From Brucella pituitosa (GTDB lineage: Bacteria > Pseudomonadota > Alphaproteobacteria > Rhizobiales > Rhizobiaceae), in contig NZ_PYSY02000001.1 of NCBI RefSeq assembly GCF_003049685.1, positions 1,240,001 through 1,304,000 on the forward strand: DNA of 64,000 bases, in the 5' to 3' direction. Position numbers and translations under genes: made by a program. Of the stretch, positions 54,552 through 62,863 are shown in pieces. Position 1 is the first letter of the stretch, and each line of letters opens with the position of its first letter. The notes beneath the pieces were generated by a model that saw only the letters and a list, made by a program, of their open reading frames with translations, was not told where the DNA came from and ran no database searches.

Positions 54552-55808
54552 ATGAACGCCTTCGTTAAAGCCGTAGCTCAAGCTGAAACTGCCATGCGTG
54601 CACTCTTCCCAGAGACACCTTTGCAGCTCAATGACTATCTTTCACGAAAGTACGGCGCAGAAATTTGGCTCAAGCGCGAAGATCTGACCCCAGTTCGTTC
54701 TTATAAGATACGCGGAGCCTTCAACTTCATTTCGCGTGCAGTTAAGACCGCCGATGAAAAAGCTGTGTTCGTATGTGCCTCGGCTGGCAATCACGCACAG
54801 GGCTTTGCCTTTGCTTGTCGTCATTTCGGACGCAAAGGCGTGGTTTTCATGCCTGTCACGACGCCTCAGCAGAAAATCGACAAAACCCGCGCTTTCGGTG
54901 CAGAATTTATCGAGATCAAGCTTATTGGCGACATTTTCGATGTCTGCTATGCCGCTTCGCAGGAATATGCAGAAGCCAATAAGGGTGTAATGGTGCCACC
55001 ATTTGACCATCAGGGCATCATCGAAGGGCAGGCGACTGTTGCGCTCGAAATCGAGCGACAGTTGCCTGACAATAAGAAACCGGATTTTGTATTCCTGCCC
55101 GTTGGTGGTGGTGGTCTATCTGCAGGCGTAACACAGTACTTTTCGGCGCTTGGCTGGAAGACTGCCTATCGCTTTATTGAACCACAGGGCGCAGCCAGCC
55201 TGAAAGGCAGTCTTGAAGCAGGCAAGCGGATCAAGCTTTCTCAGGTCGATAATTTCGTTGATGGTGCAGCTGTCGCGGAGATTGGCAAAGAAAACTTCAA
55301 GCTTCTCAAAGGCTTCGACAAAAATATTGTCATCACGGTTCCGGAAAACCGCCTTTGCTCGACTATTGTCGAAATGTTGAATATTGAGGGCGTTGTCCTT
55401 GAGCCTGCTGGTGCGCTCGGCATTGATGCTCTCAAGGATTTCAAGAAGAGCGAACTCAAAGGCAAGCGTATTGTCATCGTGGTATCCGGCGGCAATTTCG
55501 ACTTTGAGCGTTTGCCAGACGTGAAAGAGCGCGCTCTTCGCTATGAAGGCCTGAAGAAATACTTCATCTTCCGCTTCCCGCAGCGTCCGGGTGCACTGCG
55601 CTCCTTCCTTGATCTGCTTGGTCCCGAAGATGACGTCGCCCGCTTTGAATATCTGAAGAAATCCGCGCGCAATTTCGGTTCAGTATTGATCGGCATCGAA
55701 ACCAAGGATGCAGGCAATTTCAAGATTCTGGAAAAGAAGTTTGCGGAAGCAGGCTGGGCTTATCAGGATATTACAGACAATCAGGTGCTCGCTGATTTCA
55801 TAATCTGA
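54552..55808 (+). CDS. ilvA: Threonine ammonia-lyase (threonine dehydratase)
   Basis: Deaminates threonine to 2-oxobutyrate, the first step to isoleucine. 418 aa. PLP lysine in RSYKIRGAFNFISRA, the substrate/phosphate loop ASAGNHAQGFA, and the glycine loop VGGGGLSAGV. A single C-terminal ACT-like regulatory domain (about 335-418; YFIFRFPQRPGALRSFLDLL) makes it the shorter form compared with 514-aa E. coli IlvA with two such domains. First chromosomal gene after the island; before integration it would have lain close to the tRNA-Leu gene. Confidence 0.94.
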   Translation: MNAFVKAVAQAETAMRALFPETPLQLNDYLSRKYGAEIWLKREDLTPVRSYKIRGAFNFISRAVKTADEKAVFVCASAGNHAQGFAFACRHFGRKGVVFMPVTTPQQKIDKTRAFGAEFIEIKLIGDIFDVCYAASQEYAEANKGVMVPPFDHQGIIEGQATVALEIERQLPDNKKPDFVFLPVGGGGLSAGVTQYFSALGWKTAYRFIEPQGAASLKGSLEAGKRIKLSQVDNFVDGAAVAEIGKENFKLLKGFDKNIVITVPENRLCSTIVEMLNIEGVVLEPAGALGIDALKDFKKSELKGKRIVIVVSGGNFDFERLPDVKERALRYEGLKKYFIFRFPQRPGALRSFLDLLGPEDDVARFEYLKKSARNFGSVLIGIETKDAGNFKILEKKFAEAGWAYQDITDNQVLADFII

Positions 55809-56106
55809 TTTGCCGCTCAAACATAAATCATTTGCTTTTTGGGGCAAAACACCCCATATGGCGGCTCAGGCGCATGGGCTGAACTGTTTCAGCCTTCCCG
55901 GAATCGGACTTGTTGCGTCTCGCCTCTTGCAATCAGAATGGTCTGAGAGCAGGGGAGACCCGGCTGGTTTCGGGCACGGCAGCGCAAGTCGACCGGAGTA
56001 TTCCGGCGTCCCGTCGTACATCCAAGAAATTCCCGTTCGGCAAGTTGCGCTTGTCCGAAGTTTTTAAGCGGACCACAGCTTTGCGGTGCCGCCGAAAGAG
56101 TTTAAA

Positions 56107-57495
56107 TTGACCACTGAAAATATTGGTGAAAACATTGGCGGCTTTGCCGCTCTTGGCGTTACCGGCGTGCTCCTTAAAGGCGTTGAAGCTGCTGGCATGA
56201 CCGAGCCAAAGCCCATTCAGACACAGGCCATTCCGCATCAGCTGGAAGGCCGCGACATTCTGGGTATCGCACAGACTGGCTCTGGCAAAACCGCTGCATT
56301 CAGCTTGCCAATCCTGCAGAAAATCATCGCCCTTGGTGACAAGCGCAAGGGCAAGACCGCACGCGCGTTGATCCTCGCACCAACCCGCGAACTGGCTGTG
56401 CAGATCGAAGAAACGATCCGCACCGTTGCCAAGCAGGCTCATATCTCGACAGCACTCGTTCTTGGCGGCGTATCGCGCCTTAGCCAGATCAAGCGCATGC
56501 AGGGCGGCGTGGACGTTCTCATCGCAACACCGGGTCGTCTGACCGATCTCGTGCGCGAAAACTGCGTTGACCTGTCGGAAACCCGCTGGCTGGTTCTCGA
56601 TGAAGCTGACCGCATGCTCGATATGGGCTTCATCAATGATGTGAAGCGCATTGCCAAAGGTACACACAAGAACCGTCAGACAGCGCTTTTCTCGGCAACC
56701 ATGCCAAAGGAAATAGCAGCACTTGCACAGAGCCTGCTGCGCGATCCGGTTCGTGTTGAAGTTGCTCCGCAGGGCACAACCGCTGCTGAAATCACGCAGG
56801 TCGTGCATCCTGTTCCAACCAAGGAAAAGCGCCGTCTGCTCTCTGGTCTTCTGGGCGACAAGGGCATGAAGTCGGTCATCGTCTTCACTCGCACCAAGCA
56901 TGGCGCAGATGCAGTCGTTCGCCATCTTGAGCGCGATGGTTTTGATGCTGCTGCGATCCACGGTAACAAGTCGCAGAATGCCCGTCAGCGCGCGCTCAAC
57001 GGCTTCCGCGATGGCACATTGCGCATTCTGGTTGCAACAGACATCGCTGCACGCGGCATTGATGTTCCGGGCATCAGCCATGTCGTCAATTATGATCTGC
57101 CGGATGAGCCTGAAACCTACGTGCACCGTATTGGCCGTACTGGACGTAACGGCGCAAGCGGCGCTTCGATCACGCTTTATGATGCAGCAACGGAAGATAC
57201 GAAGCTGCGTGCCGTTGAACGCGTCACACGCACGAAGCTGTCGATCAAGGAAGCTCCGGTTAAGCTTGCACCAGCACCGGTCGCAAAATTCGATGATGCG
57301 GACGACAAGCCACGTTCCCACAGCGTACCACAGAAGCATCGCCGTCCAGCTAACAAGATGGCAAAGTCCGGCGAACATCGTTCGGGTCAGGGTTCAAAGC
57401 CTGCGGCTGGGGAAGGCGCTGCGAAGCCGAAGCGTCCATTCCATCGCAAGCGTCGTCCAGGTGGCGGCGGTGGTGGCGGCCAGCGCGCTGCTTAA
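56107..57495 (+). CDS. DEAD-box RNA helicase (RhlE-like)
   Basis: ATP-dependent RNA helicase, about 462 aa. Q motif GMTEPKPIQTQAIPHQLEG, Walker A AQTGSGKTAAF, PTRELAVQIEE, TPGRLTDLV, LDEADRMLDMGF, SATMP, and in the second domain VFTRTKHGAD, ATDIAARGIDVPGISHVVNYD and HRIGRTGRNG. The C-terminal tail is basic and Gly-rich (RRPGGGGGGGQRAA), typical of RNA-binding tails. Start set at a TTG (MTTENIGENIGGFAALG) preceded by AAAGAG; a GTG 21 nt upstream is the alternative. A nearly 300-bp gene-free leader precedes it, as in cold-inducible helicase genes. The long opposite-strand open frame across this gene is a shadow. Confidence 0.93.
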   Translation: MTTENIGENIGGFAALGVTGVLLKGVEAAGMTEPKPIQTQAIPHQLEGRDILGIAQTGSGKTAAFSLPILQKIIALGDKRKGKTARALILAPTRELAVQIEETIRTVAKQAHISTALVLGGVSRLSQIKRMQGGVDVLIATPGRLTDLVRENCVDLSETRWLVLDEADRMLDMGFINDVKRIAKGTHKNRQTALFSATMPKEIAALAQSLLRDPVRVEVAPQGTTAAEITQVVHPVPTKEKRRLLSGLLGDKGMKSVIVFTRTKHGADAVVRHLERDGFDAAAIHGNKSQNARQRALNGFRDGTLRILVATDIAARGIDVPGISHVVNYDLPDEPETYVHRIGRTGRNGASGASITLYDAATEDTKLRAVERVTRTKLSIKEAPVKLAPAPVAKFDDADDKPRSHSVPQKHRRPANKMAKSGEHRSGQGSKPAAGEGAAKPKRPFHRKRRPGGGGGGGQRAA

Positions 57496-57527
57496 TCGCA
57501 GCACTACTTTTTCTAAAAGCCGCCCGA

Positions 57528-57621
57528 TAGCGCATCCCAAAAAGTGCAAAGCGGTTTTTGGATAAGATGCGCGATAAAAAAATGATAAAAAGCCAATCTG
57601 ATCTAATCAGGTTGGCTTTTT
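57528..57621 (-). repeat. Diverged, inverted RS repeat (copy C)
   Basis: TAGCGCATCCCAAAAAGTGC and GCGGTTTTTGGATAAGATGC match the reverse of the right half of copies A and B. The AATCTGATCTAATCAGGTT palindrome matches their left half. It lies just after the helicase gene. Confidence 0.65.
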
Positions 57622-57624
57622 ATA
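57587..57624. terminator. Bidirectional terminator formed by repeat copy C
   Basis: AAAAAGCCAA...TTGGCTTTTT perfect outer stem with an inner CTGAT/ATCAG stem, A/T-rich on both sides. Confidence 0.8.
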
Positions 57625-57753
57625 TGCGGTTTTTTCGCATCGGGATGAATGATGAGTTTTTCGTTGCGAAATCATGCAGAAAATTATTCCCCACTTGCTT
57701 GAAGAACGTCATGCTTCCACATAGTTTCCTCACAACCAGAAGGAACGGAAGCC

Positions 57754-58782
57754 ATGCTCAATTCGGCACTCGACGCTATCGGCAATACCCCACTGATCCG
57801 CTTGAAAAAGGCTTCTGAAATCACTGGTTGCGAAATCTACGGTAAGGCCGAATTTCTCAATCCCGGTCAGTCGGTTAAGGACCGCGCAGCCCTTTACATC
57901 ATCCGTGATGCCGAAAAGCGCGGACTTTTGAAGCCCGGCGGCGTTATCGTTGAAGGCACGGCAGGAAACACCGGCATCGGCCTTACCTTTGTTGCCAAGG
58001 CGCTTGGTTATCGCACTGTCATCGTCATCCCTGAAACGCAAAGTCAGGAAAAAAAGGACGCGCTGCGCCTCCTTGGCGCAGAACTGATTGAAGTTCCTGC
58101 AGCACCCTATCGCAATCCGAACAATTATGTGCGTCTGTCCGGGCGTCTGGCCGAGCAACTCGCCAAAACCGAACCCAATGGTGCAATCTGGGCCAATCAG
58201 TTCGATAATATCGTCAATCGCATCGCGCATATTGAAACCACCGCACAGGAAATCTGGCGTGATACCAATGGCAAGGTCGATGGTTTCGTCTCGGCTGTCG
58301 GTTCGGGCGGCACGCTCGCAGGCACTGCTTTCGGCCTCAAAGACAAAAATGCGGACATCAAAATCGCGCTTGCTGATCCCCATGGCGCAGCCCTTCATTC
58401 CTTCTACACGACGGGCGAGCTGAAATCCGAAGGTGATTCCATCACCGAAGGTATCGGGCAGGGGCGCATCACGGCCAATCTCGAAGGCTTTACACCTGAC
58501 TTTTCCTATCGCGTTCCCGATGCCGACGCGCTCGATATTCTGTTTGATCTGGTGCAGGAGGAAGGACTCTGCTTGGGCGGTTCCTCCGGCATCAATATTG
58601 CCGGTGCAATCCGCCTTGCAAAAGATCTCGGACCGGGCCACACCATCGTGACCGTGCTTTGCGACTATGGTAATCGTTACCAGTCCAAGCTGTTCAATCC
58701 GGCTTTCCTGCGCGGCAAAGATCTGCCTGTGCCAGCCTGGCTAGAAATGAAAACCGAAATCGACATACCATACGAGGGATAA
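57754..58782 (+). CDS. cysK: Cysteine synthase family protein (O-acetylserine sulfhydrylase)
   Basis: PLP enzyme making cysteine from O-acetylserine and sulfide. 342 aa, about 30 longer than enterobacterial CysK because of a C-terminal tail. PLP Lys in NPGQSVKDRAALYII, the substrate loop EGTAGNTGIGL, phosphate loop GSGGTLAGTA, and SSGINIAGAIRLA. First gene of a tightly packed run with the alanyl-tRNA editing (2-bp gap), sulfurtransferase and GNAT genes, consistent with sulfur amino-acid metabolism. The tail and the neighbours leave room for a specialised substrate. Confidence 0.9.
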   Translation: MLNSALDAIGNTPLIRLKKASEITGCEIYGKAEFLNPGQSVKDRAALYIIRDAEKRGLLKPGGVIVEGTAGNTGIGLTFVAKALGYRTVIVIPETQSQEKKDALRLLGAELIEVPAAPYRNPNNYVRLSGRLAEQLAKTEPNGAIWANQFDNIVNRIAHIETTAQEIWRDTNGKVDGFVSAVGSGGTLAGTAFGLKDKNADIKIALADPHGAALHSFYTTGELKSEGDSITEGIGQGRITANLEGFTPDFSYRVPDADALDILFDLVQEEGLCLGGSSGINIAGAIRLAKDLGPGHTIVTVLCDYGNRYQSKLFNPAFLRGKDLPVPAWLEMKTEIDIPYEG

Positions 58783-58784
58783 TC

Positions 58785-59528
58785 ATGGCATACGAGACTG
58801 AAGCTCTGTTCCGCGAAGATGCATATCTTAAAAGCGCGGAGGGTTCAGTCCTGGCCCTGACAGATACCGGCGGCATTATTCTCGATCAGACAAATTTTTA
58901 TGCCACTTCCGGCGGTCAGCCGGGAGATACGGGCTTTTTTGAGCGTGCCGACGGCTCGCGCATTGAAATTGCGGCAACCGTTACCGGCGAAAGCAAAAAC
59001 GAAATCGTCCATGTGCCAGTCGAAGGGCAGGCGCTCCCCGCGATTGGCGAGAAACTGGTTCTGCATATCAATTGGGAGCGCCGCTACAAGCTGATGCGTA
59101 TGCATACAGCCTGTCATCTTCTTTCTGTCGCGTGCCCGTTTCCAATCACTGGTGCTGCGGTTGGTGAAGAGGAAAGCCGCGTCGATTTCGATCTTCCAGA
59201 TGCGAGCTACACCAAGGAATCCGTCACCGAAAAACTCATGGAAATGGTGGAAGCCAATGATCCAGTTACGCTTCGCTGGATCAGCGACGAAGAGTTTCTG
59301 GCCAATCCGGATATTGTGAAGTCGAAGAACGTCCGCCCTCCTGTGGGTGCAGGCCGTCTTCGTTTGGTGGTTATCGGCGAAAATGGTTCAGTGGATTCGC
59401 AACCTTGTGGCGGAACACACGTTTCTGAGACGCAGGAAGTGGGTGAAATCCACATCGGCAAGATCGAAAAGAAGGGCAAGGAAAACCGCCGCTTCCGCAT
59501 TCGATTTGGCAATGCACCACTAGTGTAA
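58785..59528 (+). CDS. Alanyl-tRNA editing protein (AlaX-M type)
   Basis: Stand-alone editing domain that hydrolyses mischarged Ser- or Gly-tRNA(Ala). 247 aa, the AlaX-M size with an N-terminal glycine-motif domain (DQTNFYATSGGQPGDTGFF) and the metal site HTACHLL and CGGTHVSETQEVG (HxxxH plus CxxxH). Directly downstream of cysK and upstream of sseA on the same strand. A second start-stop junction of 14 bp separates it from sseA. Confidence 0.93.
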   Translation: MAYETEALFREDAYLKSAEGSVLALTDTGGIILDQTNFYATSGGQPGDTGFFERADGSRIEIAATVTGESKNEIVHVPVEGQALPAIGEKLVLHINWERRYKLMRMHTACHLLSVACPFPITGAAVGEEESRVDFDLPDASYTKESVTEKLMEMVEANDPVTLRWISDEEFLANPDIVKSKNVRPPVGAGRLRLVVIGENGSVDSQPCGGTHVSETQEVGEIHIGKIEKKGKENRRFRIRFGNAPLV

Positions 59529-59542
59529 GTTCAGGAGCAATC

Positions 59543-60397
59543 ATGTCCGATAAAAGCGCATTTGTTATCTCCCGCGACGATCTAAAAGCTCGTCTGGGCG
59601 AACCGGGTCTCGCAATCGTGGATGCATCCTGGTATTTGCCCGCAGCCGGTCGCAACGGGCGCGATGAATATGACGCAGCACACATTCCGGGTGCAGTCTT
59701 CTTCGATCAGGATCTGATTGCAGACAAGGGTTCGGGCCTCCCGCATACCTTGCCATCACCGGAGCTTTTTGCACGCCATGTCGGCGCAATGGGCATCACG
59801 GCAGATGAAACCATCGTTGTCTATGACGGTCCTGGCATGTTTTCTGCGCCACGCGTCTGGTGGATGTTCCGCGTGATGGGCGTGAAGAACGTTCTGGTTC
59901 TCGATGGTGGTTTTGATGGCTGGAAGGCAGCAAACTTCCCCGTCAACGATGAAGTTACAAAAATCGCTGCAACGCTTTTCACGCCTTCATTCAATGCGGC
60001 CAAGGTCGTTGATTTCGCAGAAATGAGCAAAATCGTGGATGGACGCAGCTCTCAGATCGCCGATGCACGTGCCGCTGGCCGTTTCACAGGCCGCGATGCA
60101 GAACCGCGCGCAGGTATGCGCTCGGGTCACATGCCGGGCGCTCGCAACGTTCCGGTCGGTTCGCTGTCTGAAAACGGTCAACTGAAAAGCCTCGACAGCC
60201 TTCGCGAAATCTTCGCCAGTGCTGGGGTAGACCTTAATAAACCCGTCGTCACCAGCTGCGGTTCCGGTGTGACCGCAGCGGTCATCACCCTTGCATTGAC
60301 GTCGCTTGGCCACGAAGACAATCGGCTTTATGATGGTTCGTGGAGCGAATGGGGCAGCAGGCAGGATACACCTGTCGTGACCGGCGAAGCAGAATAA
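59543..60397 (+). CDS. sseA: 3-mercaptopyruvate sulfurtransferase
   Basis: Transfers sulfur from 3-mercaptopyruvate, or thiosulfate, to thiol acceptors. 284 aa with two rhodanese domains. The N-terminal inactive one contains AAHIPGAVFFDQD and TIVVYDGPGMFSAPRVWWMF. The C-terminal one carries the active-site Cys in TSCGSGVTAAVI; the CGSGVT loop is characteristic of mercaptopyruvate sulfurtransferase rather than thiosulfate sulfurtransferase (CRKGVT). Third gene of the cysK run. Confidence 0.94.
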   Translation: MSDKSAFVISRDDLKARLGEPGLAIVDASWYLPAAGRNGRDEYDAAHIPGAVFFDQDLIADKGSGLPHTLPSPELFARHVGAMGITADETIVVYDGPGMFSAPRVWWMFRVMGVKNVLVLDGGFDGWKAANFPVNDEVTKIAATLFTPSFNAAKVVDFAEMSKIVDGRSSQIADARAAGRFTGRDAEPRAGMRSGHMPGARNVPVGSLSENGQLKSLDSLREIFASAGVDLNKPVVTSCGSGVTAAVITLALTSLGHEDNRLYDGSWSEWGSRQDTPVVTGEAE

Positions 60398-60399
60398 GC

Positions 60400-60921
60400 A
60401 TGACTGAAAAACTGATGGCCAGAGTGACCCATCTGGAAATGACAGCGCGTCCGGCGCTGTCATTTCCGGTTCCTTCCGGTCTGCGTCTTGCAATCATGCG
60501 CTCGACCGAAATGCCGGTGCATTTCTATCGCTATCTCTACGAACAGGTTGGACGCCAGCATCACTGGATGATGCGTCGCGTGCAGAGCGATGCGGAAGTG
60601 GCTAAGGCCATTCATGCAGAGACTACCGAGATTCACGTCCTTTATGCGGAGGGAAATCCGGCCGGTTTTTTGGAGCTCAATTTGTCAGCCTTGCCAGAAA
60701 CAGCCGAAGTTCTCTATTTCGGACTCGTTCCTGATTATCAGGGGCGGGGACTGGGAAAATTCTTCTTCAGCGAAGCCATTTCAACTGCCTGGTCGCACAG
60801 CCCGCAAAGAGTGACCATTCATACCAACACACTCGACAGCCCGCGCGCGCTACAGCTTTATCAAAAGATGGGATTTGTGCCGGTCGGCTGGTCCGAGGAA
60901 GAAGTCACGCCCTGGGAATAG
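60400..60921 (+). CDS. GNAT-family N-acetyltransferase
   Basis: 173 aa from the ATG lying 2 bp after the sseA stop. Acetyl-CoA-binding motif A: YFGLVPDYQGRGLGKFFFSEAI (QGRGLG), followed by VTIHTNTLDSPRALQLYQKMGFVPVG. No specific acceptor can be inferred. Translationally close to sseA, so probably part of the same operon; an in-frame extension upstream overlaps sseA and was not used. Confidence 0.88.
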   Translation: MTEKLMARVTHLEMTARPALSFPVPSGLRLAIMRSTEMPVHFYRYLYEQVGRQHHWMMRRVQSDAEVAKAIHAETTEIHVLYAEGNPAGFLELNLSALPETAEVLYFGLVPDYQGRGLGKFFFSEAISTAWSHSPQRVTIHTNTLDSPRALQLYQKMGFVPVGWSEEEVTPWE

Positions 60922-60932
60922 AGCAAGCGCTA

Positions 60933-61721
60933 TTATCCGCGCGCGACTTCACGGCCATTGGTGATTGAAACCACGGAAGCACTTGTGATGCGTCCGCTTT
61001 CCTCATCGAACACCACGCAATTTCGACCGCGCTGCTTGGCCATATAAAGGCAACGATCAGCGCGGCTTAACACCTGCGAGTTGGTTTCGTTCTTTGGTGC
61101 AGACGCCACACCGATACTGATGGTCAGTGGATAAATCTGATATTCAGTCGCATGGAATGGCGTATTTTCTACTTCCGCGCGTATTCTTTGCGCAACCCGC
61201 ATACCCGTTTCGCCTGTCGCGCCCGGAAGAAAAACGCAAAACTCCTCACCGCCGATACGGCCAACAAGATCACCTTTACGGGTAACATTCTGAAGTGCAA
61301 AGGCAATCAGCTTAAGCGCACGGTCGCCAACACTATGGCCGAACGTATCATTTATCGCTTTAAAATGATCGGCATCGATAACGAGAAGTGTCCCGCTTTC
61401 GATACGCGAGCGGCTGATTTTCATAGCATCGAACAGCGCTTCACGGTTGAGTAATCCGGTCATGTGGTCGACACGAGAGCGAGCTTGCAACTCGATATGG
61501 GCTTTTTCTAATTGCACATAGGCATCGCTGAGCTTGCTATGCTGCAAAAAGATATAAAGAAGGGAAGGGAAGGCCGTTATGGTCGGGATTACGACGCTCA
61601 GACTAAGAGCTATAATCCCGGGCATGCCGCCAGAGATGAATCCAATGGTCAGGCTGATCCCAACTGAAAACAGGACCACAGACAACGTTATCAACGTTGC
61701 CTTCCATAAAGCCGTCTTCAT
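60933..61721 (-). CDS. Diguanylate cyclase (GGDEF) with two transmembrane helices
   Basis: 262 aa. Two N-terminal membrane helices (TLITLSVVLFSVGISLTIGF; IALSLSVVIPTITAFPSLLYIF in part) are followed by a GGDEF domain from about residue 85 (DHMTGLLNREALFDAM). The active site is intact as GRIGGEEFCVFLPG. An RxxD inhibitory site (RKGD) lies five residues before GGEEF, so product inhibition by c-di-GMP is expected. The sensor part is reduced to the membrane segment. Convergent with the GNAT gene. Confidence 0.93.
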   Translation of the reverse strand: MKTALWKATLITLSVVLFSVGISLTIGFISGGMPGIIALSLSVVIPTITAFPSLLYIFLQHSKLSDAYVQLEKAHIELQARSRVDHMTGLLNREALFDAMKISRSRIESGTLLVIDADHFKAINDTFGHSVGDRALKLIAFALQNVTRKGDLVGRIGGEEFCVFLPGATGETGMRVAQRIRAEVENTPFHATEYQIYPLTISIGVASAPKNETNSQVLSRADRCLYMAKQRGRNCVVFDEESGRITSASVVSITNGREVARG

Positions 61722-62446
61722 ACCGAACTCCCCAACCCCGACAAAGATGTTTTAGATGCCTGTCTCTGAACCCTCTATGAACAGACCTGATCTTTGTGGG
61801 CCTTATAAGAGGAGTGCTTTGGCGAAGAAAGACGCGCCCCCGCACGAATGCAATTTTTTATATATGCGTGCTATTATTGACACAATCTAAAGTAGAATGC
61901 CGCGAATATATTACCTATAGATTAGCTGAACGACAACTATCTTTAAAAGAAATAACACTAATTGTAATTTTTAACATTTTACTAATTTACAATATTGGAT
62001 CGTAGCAATGCTTAAACAACAGAAGGACGCCTTTGGAAGGCCCCTCAATGTTCAAAAACCCATATCGTCGGACAACCAGAGCATTTGAGCCAAAAGTGCG
62101 AAGCGATTTTGCGTGAGGTAAATGCGTAAAAACAATAGTTAGAGCGGTTCCAACGATTCAATCTTAACCGGAACCGCCCTAGGGGTCTGTAGGGAATTAG
62201 GTTTTGGGCGTGGCGTGAGACGGATTTTGTTTCTGAACAGGAGAAAAGGACGCCGTGGCGTGTATCTCCCCAAGGGCTGTTCGACGTATTCAGAGAGAAA
62301 ATCCGCCACGTCCTAAAGGGATATGGTGAAAATCGCCCAGCTTCGCGTCGCAAAACCTCGATGAAGAACCAATCCATCTTCGGCTTTGCTCCTAAACCTG
62401 GCTATTTTCATCCATACCACGCTTCAAAACGAATTCCCCACAGACC
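61722..62446. other. Intergenic region with an RS repeat and a MITE-like element
   Basis: About 725 bp. The left 300 bp carry the diguanylate cyclase promoter region and AT-rich DNA (about 61850-62000). The rest is a palindromic repeat (62078-62182) abutting a MITE-like element (62179-62450). Open frames inside the repeats are not convincing. Confidence 0.6.
62078..62182 (-). repeat. RS-type palindromic repeat, diverged (copy E)
   Basis: Shares the order AAAGTGCGAAGCGATTTT, then ATGCGTAAAA, then TTAGAGCG, with copies A and B read on the opposite strand. The final palindrome has a different sequence (GCGGTTCC/GGAACCGC). Ends at CTAG. A fragment of the same subtype lies at about 41636-41690. 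Confidence 0.55.
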
Positions 62447-62450
62447 CTAG
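62179..62450. mobile_element. MITE-like element with 30-bp-class terminal inverted repeats
   Basis: Left end CTAGGGGTCTGTAGGGAATT and right end (reverse complement) CTAGGGTCTGTGGGGAATTC are matching terminal inverted repeats that continue through TTTTG...GCGTGG (about 34 bp, imperfect). Both ends carry CTAG, as expected for IS5/IS427-type insertion. Length 272 bp, no transposase. The right CTAG supplies the stop codon of the next gene. Confidence 0.7.
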
Positions 62451-62608
62451 AAGACTGCCAGATATTTCAGGAGCGATATAATACCGATGATGATGACGAT
62501 CACCTGAGCGATCTGTTTCACTTTCCCATCGAGTGGCAGCATGTTGATGAGATATAGAACGAGAAAGATAACCAGAATTGTTATCAGAAGACTGATGAGG
62601 ATGGACAT
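62447..62608 (-). CDS. Small membrane protein (Thivi_2564-like)
   Basis: 53 aa from MSILISLLITILVIFLVLYL. Two transmembrane helices (residues about 2-21 and 31-50) with the short loop INMLPLDGKVKQIAQ, as in the Thivi_2564 family of small membrane proteins of unknown function. The longer in-frame extension upstream lacks a ribosome-binding site and does not look like the family. GGAAGGG lies about 12 nt before the chosen ATG. The TAG stop is formed by the CTAG edge of the MITE-like element. Confidence 0.78.
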   Translation of the reverse strand: MSILISLLITILVIFLVLYLINMLPLDGKVKQIAQVIVIIIGIISLLKYLAVF

Positions 62609-62812
62609 AGGCTGTCGGACCCTTCCCGGAACGGCTTTTCTATAATCATTCGGTGGTGGTTCCTTCACAACACCGAATTGAACTCGGGAAATCATGGGAA
62701 ACGAGGGATATTTATAGGCCTCGAAAATCCACGATCTCAACCATTTTCCGTTTGAAAATGATGTGCCGGTTAACGTTCCAACGAGAATAAGGTTCCAACA
62801 CTTAGCAAAGCA

Positions 62813-62837
62813 AAACGGCGGCTTTCGCCGCCGTTTA
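62813..62837 (-). terminator. Terminator of the acetyl-CoA hydrolase/transferase gene
   Basis: AAACGGCGGC/GCCGCCGTTT perfect stem, followed on the minus strand by TTGCTTTG. Confidence 0.75.
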
Positions 62838-62863
62838 TAGTGTTTTCTGTCTCGAATTATCCG

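Noticed and set aside
55933..57378. 481-codon minus-strand open frame
   Set aside because: Antisense shadow of the DEAD-box helicase; no recognisable motif.
57730..58641. 303-codon minus-strand open frame
   Set aside because: Antisense shadow of cysK.
62045..62377. 110-codon frame between the diguanylate cyclase and the small membrane protein
   Set aside because: Composed of the palindromic repeat and the MITE-like element; no ribosome-binding site or family.
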